Counted from the stretch's first letter, positions 19,281-32,941 are shown. The stretch: DNA of 64,000 bases from Mesorhizobium huakuii (GCF_014189455.1 NZ_CP050296.1:4956001-5020000); one strand, 5' to 3'. A program made the numbers and translations. Notes: generated from the letters alone by a model not told the origin.

Positions 19281-19410
19281 ATAGCCGTCAGAGTCGCTTG
19301 TGCGGCGCGTTATTAGCAGAGCAGCCGAAAAGCACAATCCTTATGGCGATGGCAAGAACGCTCAAATCCAGCAATCCACAAAAGCCGCCAGATCCTGCCC
19401 GAGCGGGCTA

Positions 19411-19512
19411 AAGCAATTCCAGGAAAAGTGTGGGCGGTTTTCCGTCCGGAATTGCGTCAAAACAAAGAGTTAGAGCGGTTCGCCGTTTCCGTGAAACGGT
19501 GAACTGCTCTAG
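19411..19512. repeat. Intergenic double-hairpin repeat
   Basis: About 100 bases made of two adjacent inverted repeats. In the first, GCAATTCC (19413-19420) pairs with GGAATTGC (19448-19455), with GGAAAA/TTTTCC inside. In the second, an 18-bp near-perfect stem (19472-19489 with 19493-19510) has a three-base loop. From memory it matches a palindromic intergenic element common in Mesorhizobium-type genomes. It sits just after the stop of the VOC gene and could also act as a transcription terminator or mRNA stabiliser, though no T-tract follows. Confidence 0.6.
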
Positions 19513-19853
19513 TCACCCCAGACAGCCAGTTCATTGCCGGCCGGATCGATGAAGTGGAAGCGCCGGCCCCCGGGAAACGCGAAGATCGGCTTGACGACCG
19601 TACCGCCTGCACTTTCGACGGCGCTCAGCGTTTCTTCGAGGTTGTCGCTATAGAGCACAGGCAGCGGCTTGGCCGGTGCTTCCGCGGCATCGGCCTGGAA
19701 ACCGCCATCCAGGCCCTCGGCAAAGGCTGAATAGGTCGGCCCGTAGTCGGTGAACGACCAGGCAAAGGCAGAACTGTAAAAAGCCTTCAACCGGTCCAGC
19801 CTGCCGCCGGTCGCCGGCATTTCCAGATAGTCGAGTTTTCCAGTCAGTTTCAT
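19509..19853 (-). CDS. VOC-family (glyoxalase-like) protein
   Basis: A 114-residue single VOC module. It begins KLDYLEMPATGG, continues LKAFYSSAFAWSFTDYGPTYSAF and ends RRFHFIDPAGNELAVWGD, with the family Glu in the last strand. VOC proteins bind a metal and act as lyases, isomerases, dioxygenases or resistance proteins; the substrate cannot be told from this sequence. ATG is preceded by GAGGTGCC. It lies divergent from ppdK, about 225 bases apart. Confidence 0.8.
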   Translation of the reverse strand: MKLTGKLDYLEMPATGGRLDRLKAFYSSAFAWSFTDYGPTYSAFAEGLDGGFQADAAEAPAKPLPVLYSDNLEETLSAVESAGGTVVKPIFAFPGGRRFHFIDPAGNELAVWGD

Positions 19854-20078
19854 GGGGCACCTCTTTGTTCCCTTTATGTTCTAGTCTTCGGACCCTGAGG
19901 TGGCAAGTCTTTTTGCCGCATGTCCGGGCGAGGCTTTCTCTTAATCGATTGTAGCGGCAGGGCGGCTTTGCCGGCGCTTGCCTTTCGCACTGCAGCATCA
20001 TATCGCTCCAAAGTCGGACCTGGGTGGAACTTTCCGTTTCGCCAATCTTTCCAATCTCCTGCAACCGGAGAGCAAAGC

Positions 20079-22757
<2,679 letters not shown>

Positions 22758-22876
22758 GGGGAACAAAGCTTACGGTTTTGTATGAAAACTCACGCGAACG
22801 TGCTGAAGGTATTGCGTAATCTCGACATTGTTCCTGCCCAATTTGCGGACGGCCCGCCAATTGTCCCCGGAATCAC

Positions 22877-23980
22877 ATGTTGCAGATCTCACCCGCGCCG
22901 TTCCGCTCGATCCTGGTCATTCAAACGAAGTTCATCGGCGATATCGTCCTCGCCTCGACGCTCGCCAGGAACCTGCAGCTCGAATTCCCCGGCGCCAGGA
23001 TCGTCTTCCTTTGCGAAGCGCGCTTCAAAAGCTTCGTGGTCGCGCATGGCATCGCCTCCGAAGTGGTCACGTTCAGCCGATCCCGCATGCGCGGCTCCCC
23101 GCTTGAGCGCGCAAAAGAGCTCTATGCCATGGTGCGGGAGTTGCGCGGCTTCCGCTTCGATCTGGCGATCGACCTGACCGATTCCAAGACCTCGCGCCTG
23201 GTCAGCGGGCTCGTCAACGCAAAGACGCGGGTCGGCTACAATCCTCCCGAAAGGCCGCTGAAGCTCCTGGAGCGGCAGCCCGCCAATCTGTTTGCAAAAC
23301 CGCAGGGGTTTGGCGGCCAGCATTTTGTCTATCGCTATCTTTCGCCCCTTGAGGCGCTCGGCATCGATCTGCGTGTGACGGTGCCGAGCCTTCAGCCGCT
23401 GCCATCGGAGACCCTGAAAGCCCTGGCGCTTCTGGGCAAGCATCGTCTCAACCCAAACGGCTTCATCGCCGTGCATGCGGGCGCGAGCTTCAAGGGCCGG
23501 CAGTGGCAGCCGGAACGGTTTGCCGAGGCCATCGACGAAATCGTAGCCGACAGCGGATTGGGCATTGCTCTGGTGGGAGGGCCGGACGAACGCGAGGCCG
23601 CCGCGCGGATCATAGCCAGGACGGCGGCGCCGGTCGTCGACCTTGTCGGGTCGCTATCGCTCGAGACTTTGCTGGCTGTCCTCAAACAGGCGCGGCTGTT
23701 TCTTGGCAATGAGAGCGGCCCGATGCATATGGCGGCCGCCACGGGCACGCCGGTTGTCGGGCTTTTCGGCCTGACGCATCCGTCGCGCTGGGGGCCTGTC
23801 GGCGTGCCCAGCATCGGGCTGCGGCCGCCGATGCCGTGCGACTGTGTGGCCAAGGACTTGTGCCGCCCGAAGGACCCCAGCAAGGCGTGCTGCGTGTGGC
23901 GCCTGGAGGTGAAGCCTGTCGTCGAAGCGGCGCGCGAGCTCCTGGCGCGCACAGAGATGAGGCGGGAACGCGCTGTCTGA
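22877..23980 (+). CDS. Family 9 (heptosyltransferase-like) glycosyltransferase
   Basis: A 367-residue GT9 protein. The N-terminal half starts ILVIQTKFIGDIVLASTLARNLQLEFP, as in WaaC/WaaF/WaaQ. The C-terminal half has IAVHAGASFKGRQWQPERFAEAI, the sugar-nucleotide loop GLFGLTHPSRWGP and NESGPMHMAAATGTPVV. GT9 enzymes add ADP-heptose or related sugars to the lipopolysaccharide inner core at the cytoplasmic face of the inner membrane. Several Cys near the C-terminus (CDCVAKDLC, CC) are unusual and may bind metal. It follows ppdK by about 120 bases. Confidence 0.85.
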   Translation: MLQISPAPFRSILVIQTKFIGDIVLASTLARNLQLEFPGARIVFLCEARFKSFVVAHGIASEVVTFSRSRMRGSPLERAKELYAMVRELRGFRFDLAIDLTDSKTSRLVSGLVNAKTRVGYNPPERPLKLLERQPANLFAKPQGFGGQHFVYRYLSPLEALGIDLRVTVPSLQPLPSETLKALALLGKHRLNPNGFIAVHAGASFKGRQWQPERFAEAIDEIVADSGLGIALVGGPDEREAAARIIARTAAPVVDLVGSLSLETLLAVLKQARLFLGNESGPMHMAAATGTPVVGLFGLTHPSRWGPVGVPSIGLRPPMPCDCVAKDLCRPKDPSKACCVWRLEVKPVVEAARELLARTEMRRERAV

Positions 23981-24172
23981 ACGGCGATCAATCGTTGAGG
24001 GCTACCGAATGGCTCGTGCAACCACGCGGGCGGTCAAATTGCCGCGCCAGGCATTTTTCTGCTATCCATCGTCCCGATTTCCGCCTTCATGCGAGTCTTT
24101 GGATACCGGCTTGAAATCGCCAGTCTCGAAAATCAACGGTCTTCAAAAATCGCAAGTCAGGAATTCGGTTTG

Positions 24173-24912
24173 ATGCGTCTGCTGCAAAGACATCTCTGCA
24201 TGATTGCCATGTCGTTGGCGGTGGTATCCAGCGCCCATGCCGCGACTCTGGTCGAGCCGACGCTGCGCATCAAGCCCGCGGCAAGCGGAGCCGGCCGCGT
24301 TGCGCTCACGCTCGATGCCTGCGGCGGACAGACCGACACACGCATTCTCTCGGCGCTGGTGGAAAACAAGATCCCGGCCACCATTTTCGTCACTGGCATC
24401 TGGCTGAAGCGCAACGCCGCGGCGGTCGAGATCATGCGGGCGCATCCCGACCTTTTCGAACTGGAAAATCACGGCGGGCGCCATATCCCTGCGGTCGACA
24501 CGCCGCAGAAGATCTATGGCATAAAGAGCGCCGGCAGCCCGGAGGCCGTGCTGGCCGAGGTCGAGTCGGGGGCGCGGCGCTTGCCAGGACCGGTGAGCCG
24601 GCACCGAAATGGTTCCGCGGCGCGACCGCCGAATACAGCCCCTCGGCAATCGCGATGATCCGCAAGCTCGGCTTCAAGATCGCCGGCTTCTCGATCAATG
24701 GCGATGGCGGCTCGCTGCTGGGCGCCAAGGAAACCACCAGGCGTATCGCCGCGGCCAAGGACGGTGACGTCATCATCGCCCACATCAACCAGCCGACCCA
24801 CGCTGCCGGCGAGGGCGTGGTTCAGGGCCTGCTGGCGCTCAAGGACAAGGGCATGACCTTCGTGCGCCTCGACGATGCCGATGGCACGGGCAATCACGGC
24901 ACCACCGACTAA
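24173..24912 (+). CDS. Secreted polysaccharide deacetylase, frame interrupted
   Basis: A NodB-homology (CE4-like) polysaccharide deacetylase. A signal peptide (MRLLQRHLCMIAMSLAVVSS, then AHA) precedes the domain. Motifs are VALTLDACGG (metal-binding Asp region), ENHGGRHIP and the late DGDVIIAHINQPTHAAGEG. The frame breaks around the G5CGCGGCGC stretch (24568-24580). The first frame ends at 24658, but WFRGATAEYSPSAIAMIRKLG and the rest lie in the -1 frame to 24912. Restoring one base gives about 246 residues. Such enzymes remove N-acetyl groups from peptidoglycan or exopolysaccharide in the periplasm. Confidence 0.85.
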
Positions 24913-24965
24913 GGGTGCGCCTGACCTGAATCTCAACGCACCCCGATGCGTTCGGGTCGGAGCGT

Positions 24966-25355
24966 TCAGCCCGGCTCGGCTTCGATGCTGACCTTGCTGG
25001 CGTAGAACGCGCCGTGGTCGCGGATTTCGGTCATTTCGTCGAAGGGCCGCTCGTAAGCCCACATCGCATTCTGACCGGTTTCGCCGGCAGGCAGCACGCT
25101 CCAATAGCTGGCGTCGCCCTTGTAGGGGCAATGGGTCGAGTGCTGCGTGCTGCTGAGCTTGTCGAAATCGATATCGGCGAACGGAATGTAGAAGGCCGGG
25201 GAATAGGGAGCCTCCGTCAGCACCTTGGCCTTGCTGGATGACGCGATGACTGTATCGCCGGCGCGCACGGTGACGGTGCCGATATAGGGCTCGATGGTGA
25301 TGATCTTGTCGGGATTGCGCTGGAAACCGGGTGCCGGGTTGGCGATCTTGTCCAT
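24966..25355 (-). CDS. DUF427-domain protein
   Basis: A 129-residue protein matching the DUF427 pattern: VTVRAGDTVIASSSKAKVL, then AFYIPFADIDFDKL, and CPYKGDASYWSV followed by AMWAYERPFDEMTEIRDHGAFYASKV. DUF427 proteins form a small beta-rich fold of unknown function and are common in soil alphaproteobacteria. The ATG is preceded by AAGGAGAA. It converges with the deacetylase gene. Confidence 0.82.
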   Translation of the reverse strand: MDKIANPAPGFQRNPDKIITIEPYIGTVTVRAGDTVIASSSKAKVLTEAPYSPAFYIPFADIDFDKLSSTQHSTHCPYKGDASYWSVLPAGETGQNAMWAYERPFDEMTEIRDHGAFYASKVSIEAEPG

Positions 25356-25486
25356 GCTGTTTTCTCCTTACCTCGCCCCGTAAGGTGTGGCGGGTAAGGC
25401 TGTTGCGCAAGGTCCGTTCACATCACGAAAACCGGCGCCGGTCGCCGAGGCGTGGCGCTACAGCGCTTTCGGGCGTCCGCCGAGGC

Positions 25487-25843
25487 TCAGGCGGCGGTCT
25501 TGAATGCGTCCATCAGTCCGGCATAGGCGGCCGCGATGCCCGCCACCGGGTTGCTGCTCCTCGAAACGGTCTCGACTTTCAGCGAGCCGCCGCCGGTCGG
25601 CAATGTCAGCAGAAGGAATTGGCGATTGCCACCAGCGCCGACGGACGCCGCCGCGACGTGCTGGCCTTCTCCTTCGTTCTGGACGCACATCTTGAAAAGC
25701 AGCGTGCCGCCGACCGCTTCGAGCGCGCCGCCGACAACTTCAACAAATTCGTCTTCGGAAACAGTCTTTTCGTCCGGCCCCAGATCGGCCAGGCTTTCGG
25801 CAAGTGTGCTCTCAAGCACTTTGTCGTCGAGCTGCGTGTCCAT
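25487..25843 (-). CDS. Conserved hypothetical protein
   Basis: I do not recognise this 118-residue protein. It is acidic at the N-terminus (LDDKVLESTLAESLADLGPDEKTVSEDEFVEVVGGALEAVG), then has two likely beta strands (GTLLFKMCVQNEGEGQH, NRQFLLLTLPTGGGSLKVETVSR) and ends in a helix (VAGIAAAYAGLMDAFKTAA). No signal peptide or membrane segment is visible. The codon use is like that of its neighbours and the start is preceded by AAAGAGG, so it is probably a real gene. It is divergent from the acyl-CoA ligase gene. Confidence 0.6.
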   Translation of the reverse strand: MDTQLDDKVLESTLAESLADLGPDEKTVSEDEFVEVVGGALEAVGGTLLFKMCVQNEGEGQHVAAASVGAGGNRQFLLLTLPTGGGSLKVETVSRSSNPVAGIAAAYAGLMDAFKTAA

Positions 25844-26162
25844 GCGAACCTCTTTCAGTCGCCAATCGCACCCCTTTGCCCGTTAACGAAACTTAACGCG
25901 GACGATGGCCGGATTGTGGCGGATTTCCCGGTCATTTCGCAAGGCAATGCCGCAGCAATGGTGGTTTGGACCCTCCTGCCATCTCGATGGCACGAGGGAT
26001 CAGCAGCCTGAAATCCAAAACATACCAGAATTCAAACGCTTGCCGTTGCGGAACGGGCTCTGAAATTCGTGTCCCGCGCAAGCGGGTGACTGGACAATCC
26101 GACGGTTCGCTTCACAATGCGCCAAAGCTACGACGCAAAATGCGCGAGGGAGGAGGAACGAG
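25844..26162. other. Intergenic region between divergent genes
   Basis: About 319 bases between the hypothetical protein and the acyl-CoA ligase. It must hold both promoters. I see an imperfect inverted pair GTTAACG / CTTAACG near 25885-25900 but no convincing operator, RNA gene or small ORF. The end carries a strong GGGAGGAGGAACGAG ribosome site for the ligase. Confidence 0.4.
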
Positions 26163-27791
<1,629 letters not shown>

Positions 27792-27871
27792 CGGGATGTT
27801 GCGTGTTTCGGCTTCAAGCCGCCGCGAAAATTCACTAAACCTCCGTCCGGGTTGGGGCAACGCAGAGAACA

Positions 27872-28657
27872 ATGGTTAGCATTCCCGAACGGCGAACGTC
27901 GAAGGCTGCCGGCTGGTCGCGGCGCACCGGCGCATTTTCAGCGGTGCTTTTGCTGACCGACTTTGTCGGCCACCGCTTCGATCTCATCGAAACGCCGGTG
28001 TTCCTGTGGGTGCTGGGCCTTGTCGCGCTGCTGGCGGCGCTGGCGCTGCTGTTCGCCGCCTTTGCCTTTTCGAGGCTATGGAAATTTGGTGACCGCGGTG
28101 GCCGCGACCTGACCGTCGGCGCCTTGCTGGCACTGCTGGTGCTGGTCCCCTATGGCGTCGCCGCCTACTGGGCGACGATCTATCCGCCGCTCCGGGACAT
28201 CACGACCGATTTCGATGATCCGCCCGCGCTCGACGTCAGCGACCGGACGAAGGACATGAATGTGCTCGTCCCATCGACGCCGGGCGAACAGCGGCTGCAG
28301 GCCGACAGCTATCCGCTGGTCACCGCGCGCAGCTACGACCTGCCATTCGAGACGATCGTCAATGCCGTCGAAACCGTGCTCGACCGGCGCAGCTGGGAGC
28401 TTTCCGAGCCCTATCCCGACCTTGCCGGGCAAAGTGACGTGACCATCACCGCCGTCGCCAAGGGCTTCGTGCTTGGCCTTCCGGCCGATGTGGCGATCCG
28501 GGTGACGGACGACGGCGATACGGTGATCGTCGACATGCGCTCTGCTTCGCGTTACGGCCGCTACGACCTTGGCGACAATGCCCAGCGCATCACAGATTTC
28601 CTGGCGGAATTGGATCAGGAAGTCGCCGGCCAGGTCGGGGCGGCGCCTGCCGAGTGA
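27872..28657 (+). CDS. DUF1499-domain membrane protein
   Basis: A 261-residue protein. The N-terminal third has about three hydrophobic segments (SAVLLLTDFVGHRF, VFLWVLGLVALLAALALLFAA, LLALLVLVPYGVAAYW). The C-terminal soluble part has the DUF1499 pattern: TDFDDPPAL, SYDLPFETIVNAVETVLDRRSWEL, then VTITAVAKGFVLGLPADVAIRV and VDMRSASRYGRYDLGDNAQRI. Function unknown. It may be co-transcribed with the acyl-CoA ligase and converges with the LacI regulator, 71 bases apart. Confidence 0.82.
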   Translation: MVSIPERRTSKAAGWSRRTGAFSAVLLLTDFVGHRFDLIETPVFLWVLGLVALLAALALLFAAFAFSRLWKFGDRGGRDLTVGALLALLVLVPYGVAAYWATIYPPLRDITTDFDDPPALDVSDRTKDMNVLVPSTPGEQRLQADSYPLVTARSYDLPFETIVNAVETVLDRRSWELSEPYPDLAGQSDVTITAVAKGFVLGLPADVAIRVTDDGDTVIVDMRSASRYGRYDLGDNAQRITDFLAELDQEVAGQVGAAPAE

Positions 28658-28728
28658 AATCCAGAACATCTTGCAGCCAGGCGGATTTGCGCAGTGCCGC
28701 ACAAATGTGGCTTCAGTCTGCAAGCGGA

Positions 28729-29727
28729 CTATTCGGCCGGCTCGAAGCTGCCTTGCAGCAAGATCGTCGCGACCGGACCAAGCGGATTGGCGATCCGGCT
28801 CTCGAGGACCTCGATGAGTTTGTGCCCGACATCTGCCATGTCCACGGAATGAACGCCGATGTTCGCCGGCAGGAAGCGCGCCAGACGCGTGTTGTCACGG
28901 GTGACGATGTGAACGTCACGGCCCGGCACCAGACCCCGTCTGCCGAGAGCGTGCAACGCGCCCAGAAGCCCCAGTTCGTTGGCGCATGCCAGGCCAGTGG
29001 GAGGATCTGACGACGCCAGCAGGCGATCGAACCAGGCCGCGCTCGATTCCATTGTGAACGTGCCGTCACCGATCAGCGATTGGTCGATCGGGATACCGGC
29101 CTCGGCCATCGCCCTTCTATAGCCGGCGAGACGCGTGGCGCTCGCCTGATCCTTCTGCACGAGAAGTTGTAGAGCAATGCGTCGACAGCCCTTGTCCATG
29201 AGCCGCCGCGTCGCCTCATAGGCGATCTGTTCATTGTCGATATCGACATAGGGATAGGCGATGTCCAGGTCGGTTCTTCCAAAAGCGACGAACGGTATGC
29301 CCTGATCCAGCAGCAGCCTGACGCGCGGATCGTCCGAGACCATGCGCGTGATGATCAGACCGTCCGCGCTGTGCGCCTGAAGCAGGCGCTGCACGCTTTC
29401 GACGGGATCGTCGTCGGGCGTGGTGGAATAGATGGACAGACTATAGCCCGCTTGCCGCGCCGCCAGCGTCAGTCCTTCGATCAAAGGAAGCTTCGCGAGA
29501 TCCGACAGGTAGTCGCGTGTTTCCATCGGCAGCACCGCCGTCAGCGTCAGGGTCTGTCCGGTTTTCAGCGCGCGGCCGTGATGGTTCGGGACATAGCCGA
29601 CCCGCTTCGCCACCTCCTTGACGCGCGCCACGGTCGAGGGATGCACCTCCGGCCCGTCCTTCAACGCGCGTGATACCGTGGTCACCGAAAGGGAAAGTTC
29701 CGCCGCGATCTGTTTTAGATTGGCCAT
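28729..29727 (-). CDS. LacI-family transcriptional regulator
   Basis: A 332-residue LacI/GalR repressor. The N-terminal helix-turn-helix and hinge read LKQIAAELSLSVTTVSRALKDG ending RVGYVPNHHGRAL; the periplasmic-binding-protein-like effector domain follows, with GLIITRMVSDDPRVRLLLDQGIPFVAFGR and GLACANELGLLGALHALGRRGLVPGRDVHIV. I chose the ATG giving MANLKQIA because the HTH starts at once, as is usual. It is divergent from an ABC importer operon; the 213-base gap holds two palindromes of the LacI-operator type. It probably represses itself and the importer until it binds the imported solute or a metabolite of it. Confidence 0.9.
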   Translation of the reverse strand: MANLKQIAAELSLSVTTVSRALKDGPEVHPSTVARVKEVAKRVGYVPNHHGRALKTGQTLTLTAVLPMETRDYLSDLAKLPLIEGLTLAARQAGYSLSIYSTTPDDDPVESVQRLLQAHSADGLIITRMVSDDPRVRLLLDQGIPFVAFGRTDLDIAYPYVDIDNEQIAYEATRRLMDKGCRRIALQLLVQKDQASATRLAGYRRAMAEAGIPIDQSLIGDGTFTMESSAAWFDRLLASSDPPTGLACANELGLLGALHALGRRGLVPGRDVHIVTRDNTRLARFLPANIGVHSVDMADVGHKLIEVLESRIANPLGPVATILLQGSFEPAE

Positions 29728-29773
29728 GTCGCCCGACTTCATTTGCGAAAGCGCCGGCTGATTTGCTTGGCAT

Positions 29774-29785
29774 CGTAACGTTACC
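29774..29785. promoter_or_regulatory. Probable LacI operator, site near the regulator
   Basis: GTAACGTTAC (29775-29784) is a perfect palindrome sharing the core TCGTAACGTTAC with the second site about 97 bases away. It lies about 47 bases before the LacI start, well placed for autorepression. Central CG is typical of LacI/GalR operators. Confidence 0.75.
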
Positions 29786-29870
29786 GGATTCGACCCGGGG
29801 GTCAAATCCGGGCTCGCCGAAACTGACCGAGTTCGCCTGAAAGCAGCTTGACTCTGAGGCATTTCGCGGT

Positions 29871-29888
29871 AATCGTAACGTTACGATT
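29871..29888. promoter_or_regulatory. Probable LacI operator upstream of the ABC operon
   Basis: AATCGTAACGTTACGATT is an 18-bp perfect palindrome about 52 bases upstream of the solute-binding-protein gene, likely overlapping its promoter. With the site at 29774 it could support DNA looping by a tetramer or dimer-of-dimers. Operator identity is inferred from symmetry, core CG and position. Confidence 0.8.
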
Positions 29889-29940
29889 TCAAAAAAAGGC
29901 CACATAAGGCGATATTTCGGCGAATCCTGGAGGAGAACAC

Positions 29941-30984
29941 ATGTCCCGGTTACTACGCATTTCGTTGGCGGCGATCGCAGTCTCGGCCGCCGTGCCCGTC
30001 TATGCCCAATCAGTCACCATCACGACCGCGGGCGGCGATTATGGCAACGCCATGAAGGAGGCGATGTGGGCCCCCGCCGCAAAGGAACTTGGCTATGATG
30101 TTCGCGAGGAAACGCAGAGCGATGGCCTTGCCGCTTTGAAGATGCAGGTCACCGCGGGTGCGGTCACCACCGACATCATCCACCTCGGCTCGCCGGAAGG
30201 CGCCCAGGCGGCCGCCCAGTCGCTGCTGGAGCCGCTTGACTACAAGATCATCGATCCCAACTCCGTGCCGGCCGGCGCAAAGTCCGATTACTGCTATCCT
30301 TTCGACTCCTATGGCACCGTCATGTCGTGGAGCACCAAGACCTATGGCGAGAATCCGCCAAAGACCTGGGCGGAGTTCTGGGATGTTGCCAAATTCCCGG
30401 GCCGTCGCGCGCTGCGCGCCAATGCGCAGGACCTGATCGAGATCGCGCTTCTCTCCGACGGCGTGGCGCCGGCGGACGTCTATCCCACGCTCAGCACGCC
30501 CGAGGGCCTGGCGCGCGCCATCAAGCGGCTTGAAGCGATCAAACCGAGTGTCTCCGTGTGGTGGACCTCCGGAGCGCAGTCGGCGCAATTGCTGAAGGAC
30601 GGCGAGGCGGATCTGGTCGTTACCTGGAATGGGCGAGCCCAGACGGTGAAGGCGGATGGCGGCTCGGTTGACTACACATTCAAAGGTTCCGTCATCGGCA
30701 CGGACTGCCTTGGAGTGCCGAAGGGAGCGCCGAACAAGGAAGCGGCCATGAAGCTCATCGCGGCGATGACGCAGCCCGCACGCGTGGCGAAGCTGACCGA
30801 CTTCATCGCCTATGGTCCGGTCAATCCTGCCGGCTATGAGGGTGGTCTTATCCCAAAAGATCGTCTGAAAACCCTGGCGACAGCGCCTGAAAACGCCGGC
30901 ACCTCGGTGTTTTCGAACGCTGACTGGTGGGTCAAGAACGGCGAGGCCGCTCAAAAAGCCTTTGATGAAATGATGAGTCGCTGA
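29941..30984 (+). CDS. ABC importer solute-binding protein (polyamine-type)
   Basis: A 347-residue periplasmic binding protein of the PotD/AfuA-like superfamily. A signal peptide (MSRLLRISLAAIAVSAAVPV, then YAQ) precedes VTITTAGGDYGNAMKEAMWAPAAKELGYDV. Later motifs are YPFDSYGTVMSWSTKTYGENPPKTWAEFWDVAKFPG (given as residues about 118-153) and DLVVTWNGRAQTV. GGAGGA lies close before the ATG. It is the first gene of an operon with ATPase, two permeases and a nucleoside phosphorylase, under the LacI regulator. The ligand could be a polyamine or, judging from the last gene, a purine nucleoside or derivative. Confidence 0.88.
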   Translation: MSRLLRISLAAIAVSAAVPVYAQSVTITTAGGDYGNAMKEAMWAPAAKELGYDVREETQSDGLAALKMQVTAGAVTTDIIHLGSPEGAQAAAQSLLEPLDYKIIDPNSVPAGAKSDYCYPFDSYGTVMSWSTKTYGENPPKTWAEFWDVAKFPGRRALRANAQDLIEIALLSDGVAPADVYPTLSTPEGLARAIKRLEAIKPSVSVWWTSGAQSAQLLKDGEADLVVTWNGRAQTVKADGGSVDYTFKGSVIGTDCLGVPKGAPNKEAAMKLIAAMTQPARVAKLTDFIAYGPVNPAGYEGGLIPKDRLKTLATAPENAGTSVFSNADWWVKNGEAAQKAFDEMMSR

Positions 30985-31020
30985 GTCTATGGTGCATCAG
31001 CTCTAGACGTTCGAGCCCTC

Positions 31021-32058
31021 ATGAAGTCGCTCCCGATCACCATCGACAGCGTGCGCAAGACCTATGGATCTTACGTCGCGCTGGACGATGTATCGCTCGA
31101 CATTCGGGCTGGCGAATTCTTGACGCTGCTGGGGCCGTCCGGATCGGGCAAGACCACTTTGCTCATGGCTCTGGCCGGGTTTGTCCGGCCCGATTCCGGC
31201 AAGCTTCTGTTGGGGGATCGGGACATCACCCGCCTGGCCCCCAACAAGCGCGACATCGGCATCGTATTCCAGAACTATGCCCTGTTTCCCCACATGAACG
31301 TCCTGGCGAATGTCGAGTATCCGTTGGCGCTGCGTAAGACGCCGAAAGCGGAGGCTCGGCAGCGGGCGCTTGACACCTTGGCCCGCGTGAAGCTCGAAGG
31401 TCTGTCGGAGCGCAACATTGCCGCGCTGTCCGGCGGCCAGCGCCAGCGGGTGGCGCTGGCGCGAGCCATCGTCTTCGAACCACGCGTGATGTTGATGGAC
31501 GAGCCGCTGTCGGCGCTCGACAGGAATCTGCGCGAAACCATGCAGTACGAGATTAGGCGTCTGCATGATGATCTGGGGATAACCACGATCTATGTGACGC
31601 ATGACCAGCGCGAGGCGCTGACCATGTCCGACCGGGTTGCCGTGATGAATTCCGGCCGCATCCAGCAGATCGATACGCCGCAGCGAATTTATGATCGTCC
31701 GTCGACCCGCTTCGTCGCGCAGTTCATGGGCGAGGCCAACATTCTGGCCCCGGGCTCAGTGCGCACAATCGACGGCGGCGATGCATCACACGAAACCCTG
31801 ATGATCCGCGCGGAAAGCTTCCACCTGGATGCCAGGCTCGCCGGGCCAGGCGCAGTGGCGCTCGAAGGAATGCTCCGCGCCAAGGCGTTTCGCGGCGAGA
31901 ACTGGCTTTTGACGTTGGCACCTGACGGTGGGCAGGAGGTTCTTGTCTGCATTCCGTCGGCACTTGCCGGCGGCTGCGCCGAGCTTGCCACCGGTCAGCG
32001 GGTGACCGTGTTTGCATCGGCAGCGAAAGCTCACGCCATACCGGGAGCGATAGCGTGA
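31021..32058 (+). CDS. ABC importer ATPase (PotA-like)
   Basis: A 345-residue importer ATPase. Walker A GPSGSGKTT (residues 38-46), Q-loop VFQNYALFPHMNV, signature LSGGQRQRVALARA, Walker B VMLMDEPLSALD and the H-loop YVTHDQREALTMSD are all intact. The C-terminal part (from about residue 240) is a TOBE domain as in PotA/UgpC-type ATPases. It powers uptake through the two permeases that follow. Its stop overlaps the GTG of the first permease. Confidence 0.93.
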   Translation: MKSLPITIDSVRKTYGSYVALDDVSLDIRAGEFLTLLGPSGSGKTTLLMALAGFVRPDSGKLLLGDRDITRLAPNKRDIGIVFQNYALFPHMNVLANVEYPLALRKTPKAEARQRALDTLARVKLEGLSERNIAALSGGQRQRVALARAIVFEPRVMLMDEPLSALDRNLRETMQYEIRRLHDDLGITTIYVTHDQREALTMSDRVAVMNSGRIQQIDTPQRIYDRPSTRFVAQFMGEANILAPGSVRTIDGGDASHETLMIRAESFHLDARLAGPGAVALEGMLRAKAFRGENWLLTLAPDGGQEVLVCIPSALAGGCAELATGQRVTVFASAAKAHAIPGAIA

Positions 32059-32941
32059 CCATCGCCGCCGATCCTGCGCTCGCCGCCGATGCGCGAAGCG
32101 AACGGCGGTTCTTCCTTGCGCTTTCGCTACCGGCGCTTCTCATCGTCGGACTGGGGGCGATACTGCCCATCCTCTGGATTATCCGGCAGTCCTTCCTGAC
32201 CACGGGGGACGAGTACACTGTCGGCAACTACGAGAAGGTGCTTTCGAGTGGACTGACATGGTCGGCACTCATAACAACCGTTGAGCTGTCCCTGGGGACG
32301 CTGGCGTTCTGCATCCTTCTAGGCACCCCCTGGCGCTCGCCCTGGCCAGCGTCAGGCCAAGGGTGGCCAATTTGCTGATGGCCTTCGTCATGCTGCCGCT
32401 GTGGACCTCCATTCTGGTGCGCACTTATGGCTGGCTGGTGCTGTTGCGGCGCGATGGCCTGATCAACGCGGCTTTGACGGGCTCGGGAATGACAGGGGAG
32501 CCATTGCCGCTGGTCTACAACTTCACGGGAACGCTGATCGGCATGGTCCACTACATGCTGCCGCTCTTTCTGCTGCCTGTTTATGCCGCGATGCGCGATA
32601 TCGACGCAAACCTTGTTCGCGCATCGGCGAGCATGGGAGCGACGCTCGGGCAGGCGATCCGCACCGTTATTCTGCCCCTTTCGGCCGGCGGCATCGTCTC
32701 GGGTTCGATGATCGTTTTCATCTACACCATAGGTTTTTTCATCACGCCGGCGGTGCTGGGCGGCGGCAAGGTAAATCCTCTTTCCATCCGGATCGAGCGC
32801 ACGCTGTCGACCTTTCAGGACTGGGGTTCGGCGAGCGTCCTGGGCATTCTGCTGCTCGTTCTCATGGCGCTGGTCGGTGCGATGTTCCTGGTGGCGCGCC
32901 GACTGGTGGCGCGCAACAAAGTCGGTGCGGCTCATGCTTGA
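32055..32941 (+). CDS. ABC importer permease 1 (PotB-like), frame interrupted
   Basis: The first inner-membrane permease of the importer. Six hydrophobic segments are predicted, with the BPD permease loop near DIDANLVRASASMGATLGQAIRTVILPLS (EAA-like motif, about residues 193-222). The frame breaks at the C5 run 32326-32330: the first frame ends at 32378, while the sequence LALALASVRPRVANLLMAFVM continues in the -1 frame to 32941. One extra C gives 295 residues, normal for the family. A GTG start overlaps the ATPase stop; the stop overlaps the next permease start. Confidence 0.87.
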
